From the NCBI GenBank assembly GCA_013365365.1, contig JABVXU010000023.1, positions 1-64,000 on the forward strand: a stretch of DNA of 64,000 bases, read 5' to 3'. The position numbers and the translations under genes are program-made. This DNA is from Cruorifilaria tuberocauda (lineage: Eukaryota > Nematoda > Chromadorea > Rhabditida > Onchocercidae). The notes under the pieces were generated by a model, which searched no databases, was not told the DNA's origin, and worked only from the letters and a program-made list of their open reading frames with translations. Position 1 is the first letter of the stretch. Every line of letters begins with the position of its first letter. This document shows, one piece after another, positions 1 to 13,500 of the stretch.

Positions 1-48
1 AGGCCTCTCAAGTTGTGAAGAAAGTTGAAAAAATCTTCCCATTTTCAG

Positions 49-3000
49 GGTAAAGTTTACGTATTTGACAAAGTATTCAAACCTACTTCCACACAAGAAG
101 AGGTTTACATGGGTGCAGCTTATCATATTGTACAGGATGTCCTATCTGGTTATAATGGCACTGTATTTGCTTATGGGCAGACTTCATCTGGAAAGACACA
201 TACAATGGAGGTGATTGCTTCATTTATAGAGATGATTTCAATCCATTTCTTCATTCTTCAATTGTGTGTTGATGAGTTTAATAAAATCACTGGTACTTGT
301 TTCTTATGATCCCTAGATCGCATTTTCAAGTTTCAAGGAATATATAAAAAGTAAAGTATCTGAAATAAAGTTTATTACTTGAAACGGTATTCATTCAGTT
401 GTAGTTGTACAAAGTTATAAATTATAAATTATGTGTAAATTGTTTTTTTAAGGGTGTTTTCGGTGATTCGGATAAGCAAGGTATAATACCGCGCATTGTG
501 CAAGATATATTCAATCACATTTATAATATGGACGTCGATCTTGAGTTTCATATTAAAGTTTCATATTTTGAGATTTACAACGAAAAAATTCGTGATTTGT
601 TGGACGGTATGTCAGGATCTGTTGCTTTATAGTTTTTTTTATATGTGGTATTGATCTATTAATAGTCTTGCAAAGATTTTTAAAATGTTCGATTTATAGG
701 GTGAATTATTTCGCTGTTTTTTCAATTTCTGAAATACTACATTTTTTCAAGAACTATATTTTTTTTCTTAATAAAAGAAATTATAGTAACAAAGATGAAT
801 CTTGCAATTCATGAAGATAAAAATCGAGTACCATATGTGAAGGGGGCCACAGAACGATTTGTTTCTAGTCCAGAAGAAGTTATGGCTTGCATTGACGAAG
901 GAAAAAATAATAGACATGTTGCTGTTACAAGTAAGTTCTTTTGTTTTTTTGATCTTGACTTAGTGCTGAATCCGCTTACTTTTTTATTGACTTATACTGC
1001 TGCTCTCCTATGTTTATTGTTTGAAGAATGTGATTGGAATTTCTTCTATGTAAAGTACTGAGTTTTAATTTTTCATCGTGAAGAATTTGATGCCAAGAAT
1101 TAGTCGTTAACTAAGTTTTCGCGGAATGTATCCGTCGATCTGAGACTACCAGCAAATCCTTTCAACTTTAGCTAGAGAGATTGTGAAATTTCCGTGGTTC
1201 CCAGAAGGTGCAATACACATGGTAGCCATTTCTATTTTTATAGATATGAATGAACATAGTTCGAGGAGTCATAGTGTATTTCTGATACAAGTAAAACAAG
1301 AGAATACGGCAACTCAAAAGAAATTAACTGGAAAGCTGTATCTTGTTGATCTCGCAGGAAGCGAAAAAGTAAGATATCTAGCTTTACTTTATCTTTCTGC
1401 TTTAGTTTCAATCTCTTTATTTTTATCGACGTATGTTTAGGTCAGCAAGACAGGCGCTGAAGGTACGGTATTGGAGGAAGCGAAAAATATTAACAAATCT
1501 TTATCGGCACTTGGAAATGTGATAGCTGCATTAGCTGAAGGAACGGTATATAATTTTTCAAATTTTGCAATGAAAATTACAATATTTTACAATTTTTCAA
1601 AATCCATTTATCAGAGAGTCACCTTGATACGCTTTCCCAATTTTTCTTTCCTAAGTTTCGAGGGTTTTAGAATTTTAAATTTGAAGATAAAGCTTTTAAA
1701 ATCAAAAATTTTCAATTTCAGAAAGCACATGTACCGTATCGAGATAGTAAACTAACCCGGATTTTGCAAGAATCACTGGGTGGTAATTCAAGGACAACAA
1801 TTGTAATTTGCTGTTCTCCGGCTTCCGTTAACGAAGCGGAAACAAAGAGTACATTGATGTTCGGACAACGAGCTAAAACAATCAAAAATGTTGTTATAGT
1901 GAATGAGGAATTAACAGCCGAAGAGTGGAAGCGACGTTATGAGCGTGAGAAAGAGAAGGTTAATTTCTTTAAAAGAGAATGATTTAATTAATCGCAAAGT
2001 AACAGTAAAAAAAATCAGTCAAGGATCTCTTTTCGAGATCTTGTTCGGTTGCAGTACCTCCTGTTAGTATCGAATTCAAAATGTTTTGTAAGTTTTATGA
2101 TATTCGGTTGTTATTTAAACCATGTTTTGTTACAGGTAGCTCGACTGAAACAACAACTAATGGCGGCAGAAGCCGAACTAAATCGATGGCGAAAAGGTGA
2201 AAAGGTACCTGAGGCGGAATGGATTAGCTTGCTTGAAGGCGCTGCTATAAATCTTCAACTTCCAACTGGAACAGAATGTAAGTTACGGTTGTTGTTAATA
2301 ATATGTCTTTAGTTTTTATGCTAAAAAATTATATCAGATGTCTCCAAATCTGAAAATTGTCACATCTTCTGAAATGCGATAATATTTTTTCAGGCTTTAT
2401 TAAATTATTTGAGTCTTTTCTTCATGCTTTGAAAGTGGTGAAATTGAATTTCAGCTTTGTCACCATCTGTTAGTGATTCAGTGCTCGGTTCACTGGACAG
2501 ATCGATTTCGGTTGCTCCAATACCGTTACTGACGTCAGCAATTGGTGCAATTACTGATGCTGATCGAAAGAAGTATGAAGAAGAACGATCTGCTCTTTAT
2601 CAACAGGTGAGAATTTTTGCTTTCCTTTAGAACTAGAACTTGGATGATTCCTTTGCAGCAGTTTGTAAAATTAATTATATATTTTGTTTCTTGCAGCATT
2701 ATCTATGAAATAGGAAATGTGGCTTTCATTAGGTATCCACAATTCTATGCACATGCACCTCATTTCAGTGGAATTATTAATTTGAAAAGCTCGTTTTCTC
2801 ATTGCCTTTTCGTAACTTCTAAATTGCATCTTTTTAAAAAATTTTCAAGTTGTCTGAAACGTCTGGATGTTAGCTATGTGTACATTCTGTTTGCAGCTGG
2901 ATGAAAAAGATGATGAAATTACACTGCACTCCCAATTGGCTGAGCGTCTTAAGCAGCAAATGAATGAGCAGGTTAGTTTTAAAGGATAATGGTACAATTG

Positions 3001-5607
3001 GATTTGTAGTGAATTTTTGCGGTATAAATCAAATATGAGCATTTTAAACACTGAAGCCATCATTTTTCGTTTTCAGGAAGAATTGATCAGGCAGATCAAG
3101 CTCGATTATGAGAATGCTCAGACTGAAGTGAGTCGCATCCAGAGTGAAAATGAAGCTTCAAAAGAAGAGTCGAAGGAAGTACTGACCGCATTGGAGGAAC
3201 TTGCCATGAATTACGATATAAAAACACAAGAAGCGGAGCAGAAAGCTCGAGAAAATGAACAACTTAGTGTAAGTTTCTTCATGCAGATGAGAAAAATTAT
3301 TTCTTGTTGCATTGGTGATTGATACTGTGGCAAGATTTCAGGATGAACTGTCAAAGAAAAATGTTAAAGTTGTGGAATTGACCACAGAATTAGAAACATT
3401 ACGTGAAAGTTGTGCAGCGCAGAAAAAGCGTATCACCGATGCAATGCAATCAATGTTAAGAGATTTGTCAGAAGTTGGTAGCAATTATGCCAATGCAGCA
3501 AAGGTTTGAAAATTGCATTCACTGAACCTTACTTTTTGAGTTTAATTTGCAAAACTGCATTATGATTAATTTTATAGTTTTATATTTTATTCCAGTTTAA
3601 TACGGAAAATGGAACTGACAAACCATATGATGAAGAATTGTTTGCTCATGCACGAATTTGCATATCAAAATTAAGCGCTGATTTTAAGTCAACGCTTCAG
3701 GCATCTCTTTTTCATTATTCATTTCATTTCTTCTAATAGCAGGGGATCTCTAGAATGTTCACAAATTTTCTAACAAAGTTGTTTTAGGGATATGATAGTA
3801 AAAATTATGCTCCAGAGTTTATTATTGTTATGAATTACTGCTTGTTTTAGAAGATGTCAAACTTAGAGTCAGGTTCTGGCGATGTAACACAAAGGCTGGA
3901 ATCTACCGAAAAAGACTTGGCTGATTGTCGATTACTTCTGCAGCAAAATGAAGCGAAAAACAAATCGTTGCAGGAAACGATCACAGCACAAGAAAAAGTG
4001 AAGCGTCAACTTGAAGAACAAGTAAATTCTTAATTTCTTTGAAAATCGTTTCATTCATCTTAAAATTTCTGAAATGTTGTTAGTTTCATTCATAAATAAT
4101 TTTATGGTTTACCTAATAAATGTGTAGAGAAAAACGTAGTAAAGGTTGAGCTGAAGTTTTGATGCTAATATATTGTTTGTTTTCCTTTTAGAATATCTAT
4201 AAATAGCATTTTTGCAGGTAGATATGTTAAATGAAAAATTAGCGGCTGCAGGCGGTGAAACTGTTCAAATAAGTGATGACGCAAAAGAACAGCATACCAA
4301 ACAAGTTGCTGCTTTGCGAGACGAAGTAGCTGAAAAAAGCCGTAAAATCGAGGAACTCACTGTTAGTAGATTTTTCAGTTTCATTTTTTACTATAATTTA
4401 ATATTATCTCTGATCGGTCAGAGAGATTATATTATGAATTTAAAATGATAACTGTAGCATAGTATGTGTGGGTTTCAGGCATCTTTACAAGATTTACGGG
4501 TCGCTAAGAATCAATTGCAAGCAGATTACGAAAAACTGAAAATGGATGAACAGGAACAAGAAAAACGTATTAAAGAACTATCTGGCTTATCCGAAAAACG
4601 CGAACAAGCGAAAAGTGATTTGAAAGGTATCATTTCCTGGTTTTGATAGTTTCTGTCGATTTCAAATTCTAACAAATTTCTCCTTAATGTTCAGTTATTT
4701 AGAATGCACTCATATTTTTATAAATGTTTTCGGAGAGGTGTAGTTTTCTCATTCTAGGGCTGGAAGAAACAGTCTCGAAAGAACTGCAAACATTGCACAA
4801 CCTTCGTAAAATGTTTGTGCAGGATATCGGACAGAGGATTAAGCGAGCACCTACAGGCACGGAGCCAAATGAAGACGAATACATGTCATCTCCAGCTCAG
4901 AAGCAGAAGATCGTATTCTTAGAAAACAATTTGGATCAGCTAACGAAAGTGCACAAACAGGTCATTGAAGAATTTCTTTGTTTAATCAAGAAAGGAGATG
5001 CATCTTTTCTTGTCATAACAATACGATTTTGAATTTTGTATCGTCTAGGTCCCAATTATTTTTAGTTATATTTAAAGGAAACTCAAAATTAAAAAGGATA
5101 TTTTAAGCTTGTGCGCGACAATGCCGATCTACGTTGTGAGTTACCAAAAATGGAAAAACGACTACGTACTGCTATGGATCGTGTAAAGAGCTTAGAAACG
5201 GCATTGAAAGAAACTAAAGAAAATGCTATGCGGGATAGGAAAAAGTTGGTTGTTAAGAGATTTTTCTGAACAAAATTCTTTTCTAATACTTATTGGAACT
5301 TAATTTCAGGTATCAGCATGAAGTTGAAAGAATCAAAGAAGCAGTGCGTCAGAGAAATCTTGCCAGACGAGGTCTTGCTGCTCCTCAAATTGGTTAGCAT
5401 TTTATTTGTTTCGCTGTTTAATACACTTGCTTCTCTAATAAAACTGATTCATTGAAATCTCATAATTATGCTTCAGCGAAACCAATTCGTCCTGGACAGC
5501 ATTATTCACCAGTGGGTACGACAGTGTCGGTGTTGACTTCGGCAATGCAAAGTTCAATACGAGGTGGGGGTCAATCATGTAATACTGCGATCAATAATGG
5601 TATGTGA
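49..5607 (+). CDS. unc-116: Kinesin-1 heavy chain, 5' end outside the window (19 exons seen)
   Basis: Plus-end microtubule motor moving vesicles and organelles. Exons: 49-210, 453-606, 787-930, 1244-1368, 1441-1545, 1722-1958, 2136-2277, 2455-2606, 2897-2971, 3077-3268, 3342-3503, 3596-3700, 3851-4021, 4218-4361, 4479-4626, 4758-4960, 5108-5244, 5310-5392, 5477-5607; all phases join. About 923 residues are present, with roughly the first 50 missing to the left. Visible motor motifs are the P-loop GQTSSGKT, switch I NEHSSRSH and switch II DLAGSEK. A long heptad-rich stalk follows, then the tail with the autoinhibitory motif QIAKPIRPG near the C-terminus, so this is kinesin-1 and not another family. 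Length fits KIF5 better than the shorter C. elegans protein. The intron after 3700 appears to use a GC donor. The stop overlaps a good donor (gtatgt at 5600), so an alternative C-terminus is possible. Confidence 0.96.
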
Positions 5608-7204
5608 TAATAGTTTTTCGGTATAGTTGATAATTTTTTAATTATAATGCAATGGCAAATACAAATGATTTTGGTGTATCGCACGTGTTGCAAATGATTA
5701 TCTTAATAATGTCGAAGAAATCCTAATAAATTGAAGTCAATCTTCATAATTTTGTGATTTTTTTTACTTGAGTAGATAAAAGCATAAACGATTGTATTAG
5801 ATAGAATTCGAACCCGAGTTCTTTTGAGTCAAAATATGGAATCTTTATTTATTGATATTTTTAGCAGCTTGAAAGACATATGTCTACGATATGGTTTGTC
5901 TATAATGAAATAAAATGCTGTTAAGAGCATGCATTCATTATCTCTACAATGGAAGAAAAATAATTCGGTTATGTTTGAAAAACAAATGTGATATATAAGT
6001 GTTTCGCTTTGCCTTTCTCTACAGTTGCTTGTAAAAAATTTTTGTTCAAATTTTTTGTGCTAGTTTGTAAAGCTTTTCCAATGTTTTGAACTTCAATTTT
6101 GGAATTCGACTTTATAAACTTAAACAGAAATGTGATTCAATTTAATTAAAGAATCATCGCATTGTAAGAAAAACCAACGTACCATTCAAAGCGAGCTACT
6201 GTTTAGATGAATTATCTCAATTTTTCGCGATCCATTTGCTGGCTAGGTTTTTAATTTTTGATGTTAAGCAAAGAAGTTGTAATCATAACGGTAGAATAAA
6301 AAGAATTCTTTGATTAGTAATGAAGTTTTACATTAATTGTATAATGATCTTTGATGCCTTGCTCCTTTTGGACTGGTCGTTTTTAAGCGATGCTACAGTA
6401 AGGTTGTAAAAAATTTTGTTTATGTACTAGTAATTCGCTTTATTGATTATTATGTTTTTCGCCATTAGTCACTTGTCACAACGTGATACTTTCTAAACTT
6501 ATCTTTTCATTTTTATCTTATATTTTTAATCGTATGTAAGTTTATTCGTGCTCGCCTGTATTGCAATCTCAAATATTCCAATCTCATGCATGTTTTTCCA
6601 AATATATTTTTATCAATGTTCAAAAATATTATCATACATCTATCGTATTCTACCGTTATCATTAACACAAATGTTTTATTATTTGAATAGACAGAATTTG
6701 AACCAAGATAAAGATAGGGTTGAATGAATTATTTGTGAATGCTGCTTATTTTTATGAATGCACATTTTTATTAATGTCCGCTCTTCATACATATTTCCAG
6801 CTTAATTCTATGCATTTTGTTCCATTTTGTGTTTTCTTTGATCGGGAAAGAAATCGGTCCCGCTGCATATAAATTTGTATTTCTATGGATATTCATTTCC
6901 TTTAAAATTAAGTACTTTAAGTCGCCATATTATTTCAAAATGAACAGAGATCGTTTTCTGATGCCACGCAACAATCTTCTAGCAAGGAATAAAGCTGTAA
7001 ACGATTTACGTAATGTTGCCTAAGTGATATATCATGGTCTACATGAAGGCGCAGTCACGGGGATATAAGCGAGAATATATACTAGTTGCTTTCTGCATGA
7101 ACTACTAGGGTTTTATTGAGATAACTAGTGAATAATTTATATCAGAAATCAAGTCATTCCACTTGAGATTATTTTGAACTGCGGATAGTGATCAGTGCAA
7201 AAAA
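5608..7204. other. Intergenic, about 1.6 kb; kinesin 3' region and upstream of the ZC3H10-like gene
   Basis: AT-rich sequence holding the kinesin 3' UTR and the upstream region of the next gene. A short open frame at 6817-7022 has no recognisable product and could not be joined in frame to the kinesin donor at 5599/5600. No RNA gene or repeat was recognised. Confidence 0.5.
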
Positions 7205-8630
7205 ATGTCCCATGAAGGACATATGGGAATAAATGGAGGCGAATGCTTGAAGAACGACAATATGGAAGAAATTTCAAAAGAACTAGAAATAAATGAGAAT
7301 AACGATACTGATATGGGAAAAGAATTAATCGAAAGAAATGAGCGAAATGAAAAGAAAGAGCTTGCCCGAGAGGATGTTTGCAGGTTAGCTTGTAATTTTT
7401 CCTTATTGATAGTTTTTGACGATTGAAGATGATTCAGCTAGCGCAAACTAGCGGAAGTTTGATTATGTTCATGAAAAAAATACTGGTTGAGAAATTGAAA
7501 AAGCAATAGGCAAGGTATCTGGACCTATATATATATCTTTGCATCTAAATTTATTAACGGTTATAACTTCATTTCAGAGATTTCTTAAATAATATGTGCA
7601 ATCGTGGTTCAAGATGTAAATTTTATCATCCTCCGAGTATTGTTCGACAACGAGCATCGCAACAAACCCCAGAAGGCATCGAGTATCGGTTTTGTATTGA
7701 CTATCAAGTAAGCTTTATTTGATGTGAATAAAATTGCAAAGCCAATTTATTCATTGTTTATTGTAAATGAGTCCTTAAGATATGAAGTGAAATTTTCACC
7801 ATTTTCGTTCAGAATTTGTCTCATTTCACTATTCATTGTGTAGAAATAACTGTATGTTATAATATAGGGTGAGAATGCTAAGAAAATATCATACTTTACA
7901 GGAGAGTTCATTTTCATTAAGAAATCAAATTCATAGAATAGGCAGAGGAAGCATGAGGAAAAATTAATGCAATGATGTGAAATTTCAGAATCGTGGCTGT
8001 CATCGTGATAACTGCCGCTATATCCATGCTCATCGGGAGGACGTTGACCGTTACAAAATGACAGGGGAGGTGACGCTTAGTTTAGCACGTGAAATTGCTG
8101 CAGTTTATAACTGCGATACTATTAATGGGATACCATTTTGTAAAGAATATCAAACAGGCTCATGCTCACGCGGTGGACAGCGATGTCGGTACTGGCATAT
8201 TAACGTCGAGGAAGAGCGTGAGCGACGCCGTCGGATATCACGTGGTGTGCCAACTTCTATGTTGCCATCCTTAGCGCGCGGATCAAACATGACGTTATCC
8301 TACTCTCTCTGTTCCGGTCGTCGTTCTCATCCATATGCTTATGCTGATGTCTATGGCGTATATGGTAAGCGTATGCGTTACTACGATCTGGATGACGATT
8401 ACGTGCGAGATTTGGGGCGTAGAAATGCGGAGCTAAGTAAGGAAGTTGAGGGGCTTAAACGTGAACTTGCACGCGAACGTGAACGTTATGGCGATCTCTA
8501 CTCATTATTTCGCCAGCGTACTACTGTCGTTGCGGCGCAGCAAGACTCCGTCAATGTGGTTCCTGTTACTGCAGCTTATTATCAGGCTGCGTCATCAACA
8601 GGTTGGACCGATACGCAGTGGACTCATTGA
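7205..8630 (+). CDS. ZC3H10: Triple CCCH zinc-finger RNA-binding protein, ZC3H10-like
   Basis: Three exons, 7205-7383, 7578-7707 and 7989-8630, join in frame to give 316 residues. An acidic N-terminus is followed by three CCCH fingers: first around CRDFLNNMCNRGSRCKFYH, second CIDYQNRGCHRDNCRYIH, third CKEYQTGSCSRGGQRCRYWH. This order and spacing match human ZC3H10, including the DFL start of finger 1 and the DYQNRGC-type second finger. A coiled coil (about residues 245-285, rich in E/R/L) lies after the fingers, as in the family. Human ZC3H10 has been linked to pri/pre-miRNA binding and mitochondrial regulation; the function here is inferred only from homology. The start ATG lies 9 bases after a tcag that could be a trans-splice acceptor. 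Coding GC content is clearly higher than in the flanks. Confidence 0.88.
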
Positions 8631-10570
8631 TTTCCATTTTACTCTAGCTATTGATAATTTTTGCTTGCTATCTCCCAAATTCAGGTCGACCCTCATGCAA
8701 TTTTTTTTGTAAACGCATCCGGTGAGTGCAGCTATTTAACTCTTTTATTGTATTAGCGATTGAGATCGAAAGGGCGAGGTCAATATTTCCAGTCATTTTT
8801 TTACATGAGAAAGTCTATTCGTATTTGTGAGCTATGTATACGATATAGGATGAATAATATCGATGCTATTATAGGGTTTTGGGAATATTTTTTCCTCGTT
8901 TCTATTTTGAATTAAATTCATGTTTCGCAATATTAGAATCAAATTCTTAGGAGAATAAATGAAATGAGGGAAATAGGTGTCCAATGTCCAAAGTTGTTTA
9001 GTTTTGCATCCAATAAAAAATAAAAAGTATTATAATCTTATTTTGAAAAAATAATGCGTTGAGTATCATCTTGTCTTCTTGCCTTTCGCATCTCGGTTAC
9101 GTCTGTAAAGTAGTTAATTTCCATCCATTTTACAGTGTGTATACAAATATAGTGTATGTGAAGATTACGTACAAGCAGGGTGCATGCTGCTTTAATGCGT
9201 TTTTGTTGTAGTTTGCCCTTGATTAAATTAAGAGAGCAATATATGGCTGTGGCAAACACCTCCTTTTTTTCAGTTATACTCGCCATATTTTTTTCGTTCT
9301 CTTTCCAATTGTTGTGCTTTTACTTTGACTTATACTTTCCAATTTACTGCGCGCATTTTCTCCTTTGGAATGCGGGCTTTCCTCATGTTTTTGCGTTTTG
9401 CGCCGAAAATTGCAAGCGAACTTAATAAATTGTTTCAACGTAACATGGTAAAGCATTATGCGTTGTACTTTATTGCCACGGGTGACTCATATGCTACGGT
9501 TACTGTACCTATCACGTTTTTTGAAATTACTGAAAAATAAGCGGATGATTTAATAACTCACGTTTAAAACCTCACAAGTATGAAATTGGTTGTATGATTA
9601 ATTCGTTAGAAAGTTTCAATCAGTAAAATTACAGAAATAAGGAGTTTACATATACAGTTACAGGAGGCAGAAATTCGAACATCAGTAACTTTTAATTAGC
9701 TTGAATTGATTAGTTTGCTATCATTTGTATTTCAATTAATTTGAATCGAATTGCCTGTAATCAGCAGTAGTGATAAAAAGAGAATACCGATGATTGTAGG
9801 TTTTTATCAAATTTTTATTGTTATATTTCAGATAATAGTGATGTTATCGCGCATAACTATTCAATGCGCATTACGCTTTATTTTCACATAACGAATATCA
9901 GCTCAGAAATATTGTGCATTGAGTGGTTATAATTCAAAAAAAAAATGCTATCCTTGGTTTGTTAAGTTTTTTGTTTTCAATTCAAACGTGAATAAAGTAA
10001 AAAAATAACCGGAAAAACGGTTGAGTTATTCACGATTTGTTGATCGAATGATTTAACAATTATATGATTTACATTATAATTAAACAAAAAGTATATGATT
10101 TACATTATAATTAAACAAAAAAATTCATCATTGATTTGTTTTACTAAGATATTATGTAAAATGTATTCACAAATAAATGAACGGTGATGGGGTATTTATT
10201 TTTTTGCTTTTCGTTTTATTTCCATTTGACTAAACTAAATTTGATTTCATTTCAATTCTGCTTTCTTCCCTGTTTGATATGGCAGTTAGCATTAAATTAA
10301 AATGAGCAGATTTAATTGACACAGTTAATTTTTTGATTATAGAGATTACTTACGATTTTCAGAGACTTTATCTCTCAAATAAGTATTTGTTTCATAAAAC
10401 TGCGTGCCAATGCTGTTTCCTGGGACTGTATTTAGTATACAGATTAGATTTTTTCATCTTTGCTTTAGCTTAAATACTTATTTGCTGATTAATTCCTTCG
10501 TGCTACGCGTTGATTATTTGCTCATATTGATCAGACTAGAAGACTGGCTACAGGTTTACGTGTATTGCAG
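8631..10570. other. Intergenic, about 1.9 kb
   Basis: AT-rich spacer between two same-strand genes. Short open frames on both strands at 9038-9540 overlap one another and show no family signature. It contains one 31-bp tandem duplication (10061-10121), listed separately. Nothing else is recognised. Confidence 0.5.
10061..10121. repeat. Two-copy tandem repeat, unit 31 bp
   Basis: A 30-base block starting tatatgatttacattataa at 10061 is repeated exactly from 10092, separated by one g. Both copies end in a run of A. It looks like a recent local slippage or replication duplication in intergenic DNA. Confidence 0.85.
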
Positions 10571-13500
10571 ATGTCACGCTTTTTGAAACCGGTTGATTAC
10601 AGCGATGATGAAGATGAGTCTCGTTTAGTTAGAGCAAAACCAATTAACCCAAAATTGGCTCAAAAATTAGGCAGTTATGCTGCTGGCAAAGATTTTGTTG
10701 CTGAAAGTATAAAGTCGCAGCAGGAACTGAAAGGTTTGTTGAGATCCTTCGTAATTATTTAACTCAGAGTTATTTTGTTTGTTTTTTCAATAACTTTATG
10801 GTATTTAATTAATTTATTAATTTATGCTATTTAATTTATATTAGAGCTCGAAATATAGTGCTGCGAAGTCCGTTTGCTTTTTTAAGGTTGTTTTTGAAGT
10901 TGAAGATGGATGTCTGCTCTTATGATTTCATTAATGCTTTAGAAAGTAATGTAATTGTGGAGAATGATTCAAATGCAGAAAAAACAATAGATATAAGAAC
11001 TAAATTAGAACGATGCAACAAACTTGGTGCAAAAATATTAAAAGCGAAATTACAGGGAAAAATGGTATTTCATTCATTATTTACGTCCTTATAAAATTAT
11101 ATTGTATTCAGGTTTCATCCAGTACGGTATTTAATTTTCAGAAAGTAGGTGAAACGATTGTTGTCATTCAGCAAATGCTAAAAAATTTTGTAGGCTTTAG
11201 TAGAAAAATTGGAGAAAGAGCTGCGTTCTCTGAGAGAAGATGGACAAGACCCATGTTCTACTTACAAAATATTGCTTAGAACTGATGGTGGGGGCGATAT
11301 GTGGATGCCTGCTACTATAAAGCAAGAAGAAAAGGTTAATGATTTTTTGTTTATGAATAGTTTAATAAAAAAGTTGTTTTACCAATTAATTTATTTGTAC
11401 TTTCTGGAAAACAGAAATAATCTGAATAATGTGTTAGCAGCAGAGATTTCTTGTTTTTTGCAGTATCTTTAAGTATGAACAAAAGCTTCTGAGACATTCA
11501 ACAACTGTAATACGATTAAGTTAGATATCTTTGTGTCCTTCACAGTACAAGTAAATAATGTTTAGTTTGTTTATCGTATTCTTTTATGCTAATAATTTTG
11601 CTGTTAAAATGAAAATTATGTTAGGATTTTATACTACAGTTATATTAACGTACAAGCATACATTCAGGATCCAAAAACTCGCGGACGAGTGGAAGCGATT
11701 TATCATGCTGATAAAAGCATCCGCGATATGATAGCTGACGAAAAAGAAACAACATCCGCTGATCATATTTTCAGCGCTGCTAAGGCAATTTTAATTAACA
11801 TATTTTAGACTATTTATTTTTAAAATATTCACTGGAATACCAGTGACAATGATGATATCTTTTATTGAATAACAAAGATATACAAAAAATAGACATATCG
11901 AAAAACGAAAATATGTATGTTTTTTAAAATTATAGACTGCAGCGAAACACCGGACGCACGATGATTGGGTTGTCGATGATGCGATGATGAGTGTGAAACG
12001 ATTACGAATGAGAGAGGAGAAAGAGAAGAAGAAAATTCGGAACAATCTAATAAAAGGTACTCTTGGTTTTGTTTCATTAGGAATCTCTGTATATTTCTCA
12101 TATCATAGGTTTTAAGAATATTGCTAGTAAAATTCAATATCTGTTATCATTATTGCTTTACGCCCTTCATCTCTATTAGTTGATTCATTTTATGGATTAC
12201 GAAACAAAACAAATGATAATTTACGTAACTAACATTCTTAAAAAAATGATTTTTTTTGTAACAAAAATTGTTCAGTAATAGTCAGATAGTCGTGAATTAA
12301 TTGAATAGAAGTTTGAAAAGTTTGAATAAGTAATGATCAGTATATTGTATACAGAAACAACAAATAAGTAAGCTATAACTATAAACAGGAATTAAATATA
12401 TAGAATTTATCCCCACAGCTATTAGCAATAACAAAAGTTAGCGGAACGCGGGCTTGTGGAAGGAGGGACAAAACCGTGATAAATGGGAGCCTGAGAAAGA
12501 AAGGAAGAGAGAGAAAGTTATTTTTGTTGATAGTGCACAAGTATTATTTTCATATATGATGTTTGAAACATACACCTTTTTTGGCATCCAAATATAATCA
12601 ACAATGTTTAAAACACTTTAGATCAATACACAGAATATGGTAGGAATTGATTTATGTACATTTAAATATAAGAACTGTACGTTAATATGTATTTTTTCTT
12701 TAATTTTTCTAATTTTTTAATAAGTAACAAAATAGTTTCTTCCGATTAAGTTTCATGATGCATGTTTCTTTATTTTCGGCTCGGTATTTTCAAACTATAG
12801 ATATCAAGCATGTTAAATGTTGTGTAAACATATCAAGACACAAAATATATTCTTTCATTGAGAAAACTTTCGGAAATCCTCCATTTGCGTCCTTAACGTT
12901 ACCATAATTCTCACGTTTAACATCATTGTCTGTGGAATAGATTGAATTGATCCACTTGTTTTGACAGTTTTTTTAGAACTGTTATAGTAGTGTCTTTTGA
13001 CTTTTCCAACGATCTTTCGTCTATAGTTCCTTGAGATATCATATTTTTTACTTACTTTATATCCTTCATTTTAATGAACTTGAATTGAACTTTTACTAAA
13101 ATATTTGATCATATGAAGAATCATTGAATTAATTGGGGGAGGGATGAAAATATAGTTCAGCTTTGAATAAACTACGATAAATATTTTTTTTAACTTTTTT
13201 TATCTTCAGGAACTTGTTAGATAGTTGTAGGAGATTGAGAATCAATTTCGATTAATAAAATCAAATCTAATGGCATGAAAAAAAATTTTGCACTTCTTCA
13301 TTGCTAATCAATCAGCCGTATAATAAAGTCTTAATTCACTTTAAGTCCAAGAAAACTTGAAATTTACGATGTTTATTCTTGTAACTTGAATCAATTTTCC
13401 TTATGAGAGCTTCACGTAATCATAAATTTGAAGTTAATTAATATACTTAATGAATGTGATTAATCAATGCTTTTAATTATTAGTTTATAAAAAAGAAGAT

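Noticed and set aside
5805..5825. B-box-like gaattcgaaccc on the minus strand
   Set aside because: No T-stem pairing and no A box at the right distance.
6817..7022. 68-codon frame proposed as an alternative kinesin last exon
   Set aside because: No nearby acceptor gives the phase required by the kinesin donor; each candidate runs into an immediate stop.
9038..9540. Several 60-80-codon open frames on both strands
   Set aside because: They overlap one another in different frames, have no domain signature and no in-frame splice continuation; probably chance.
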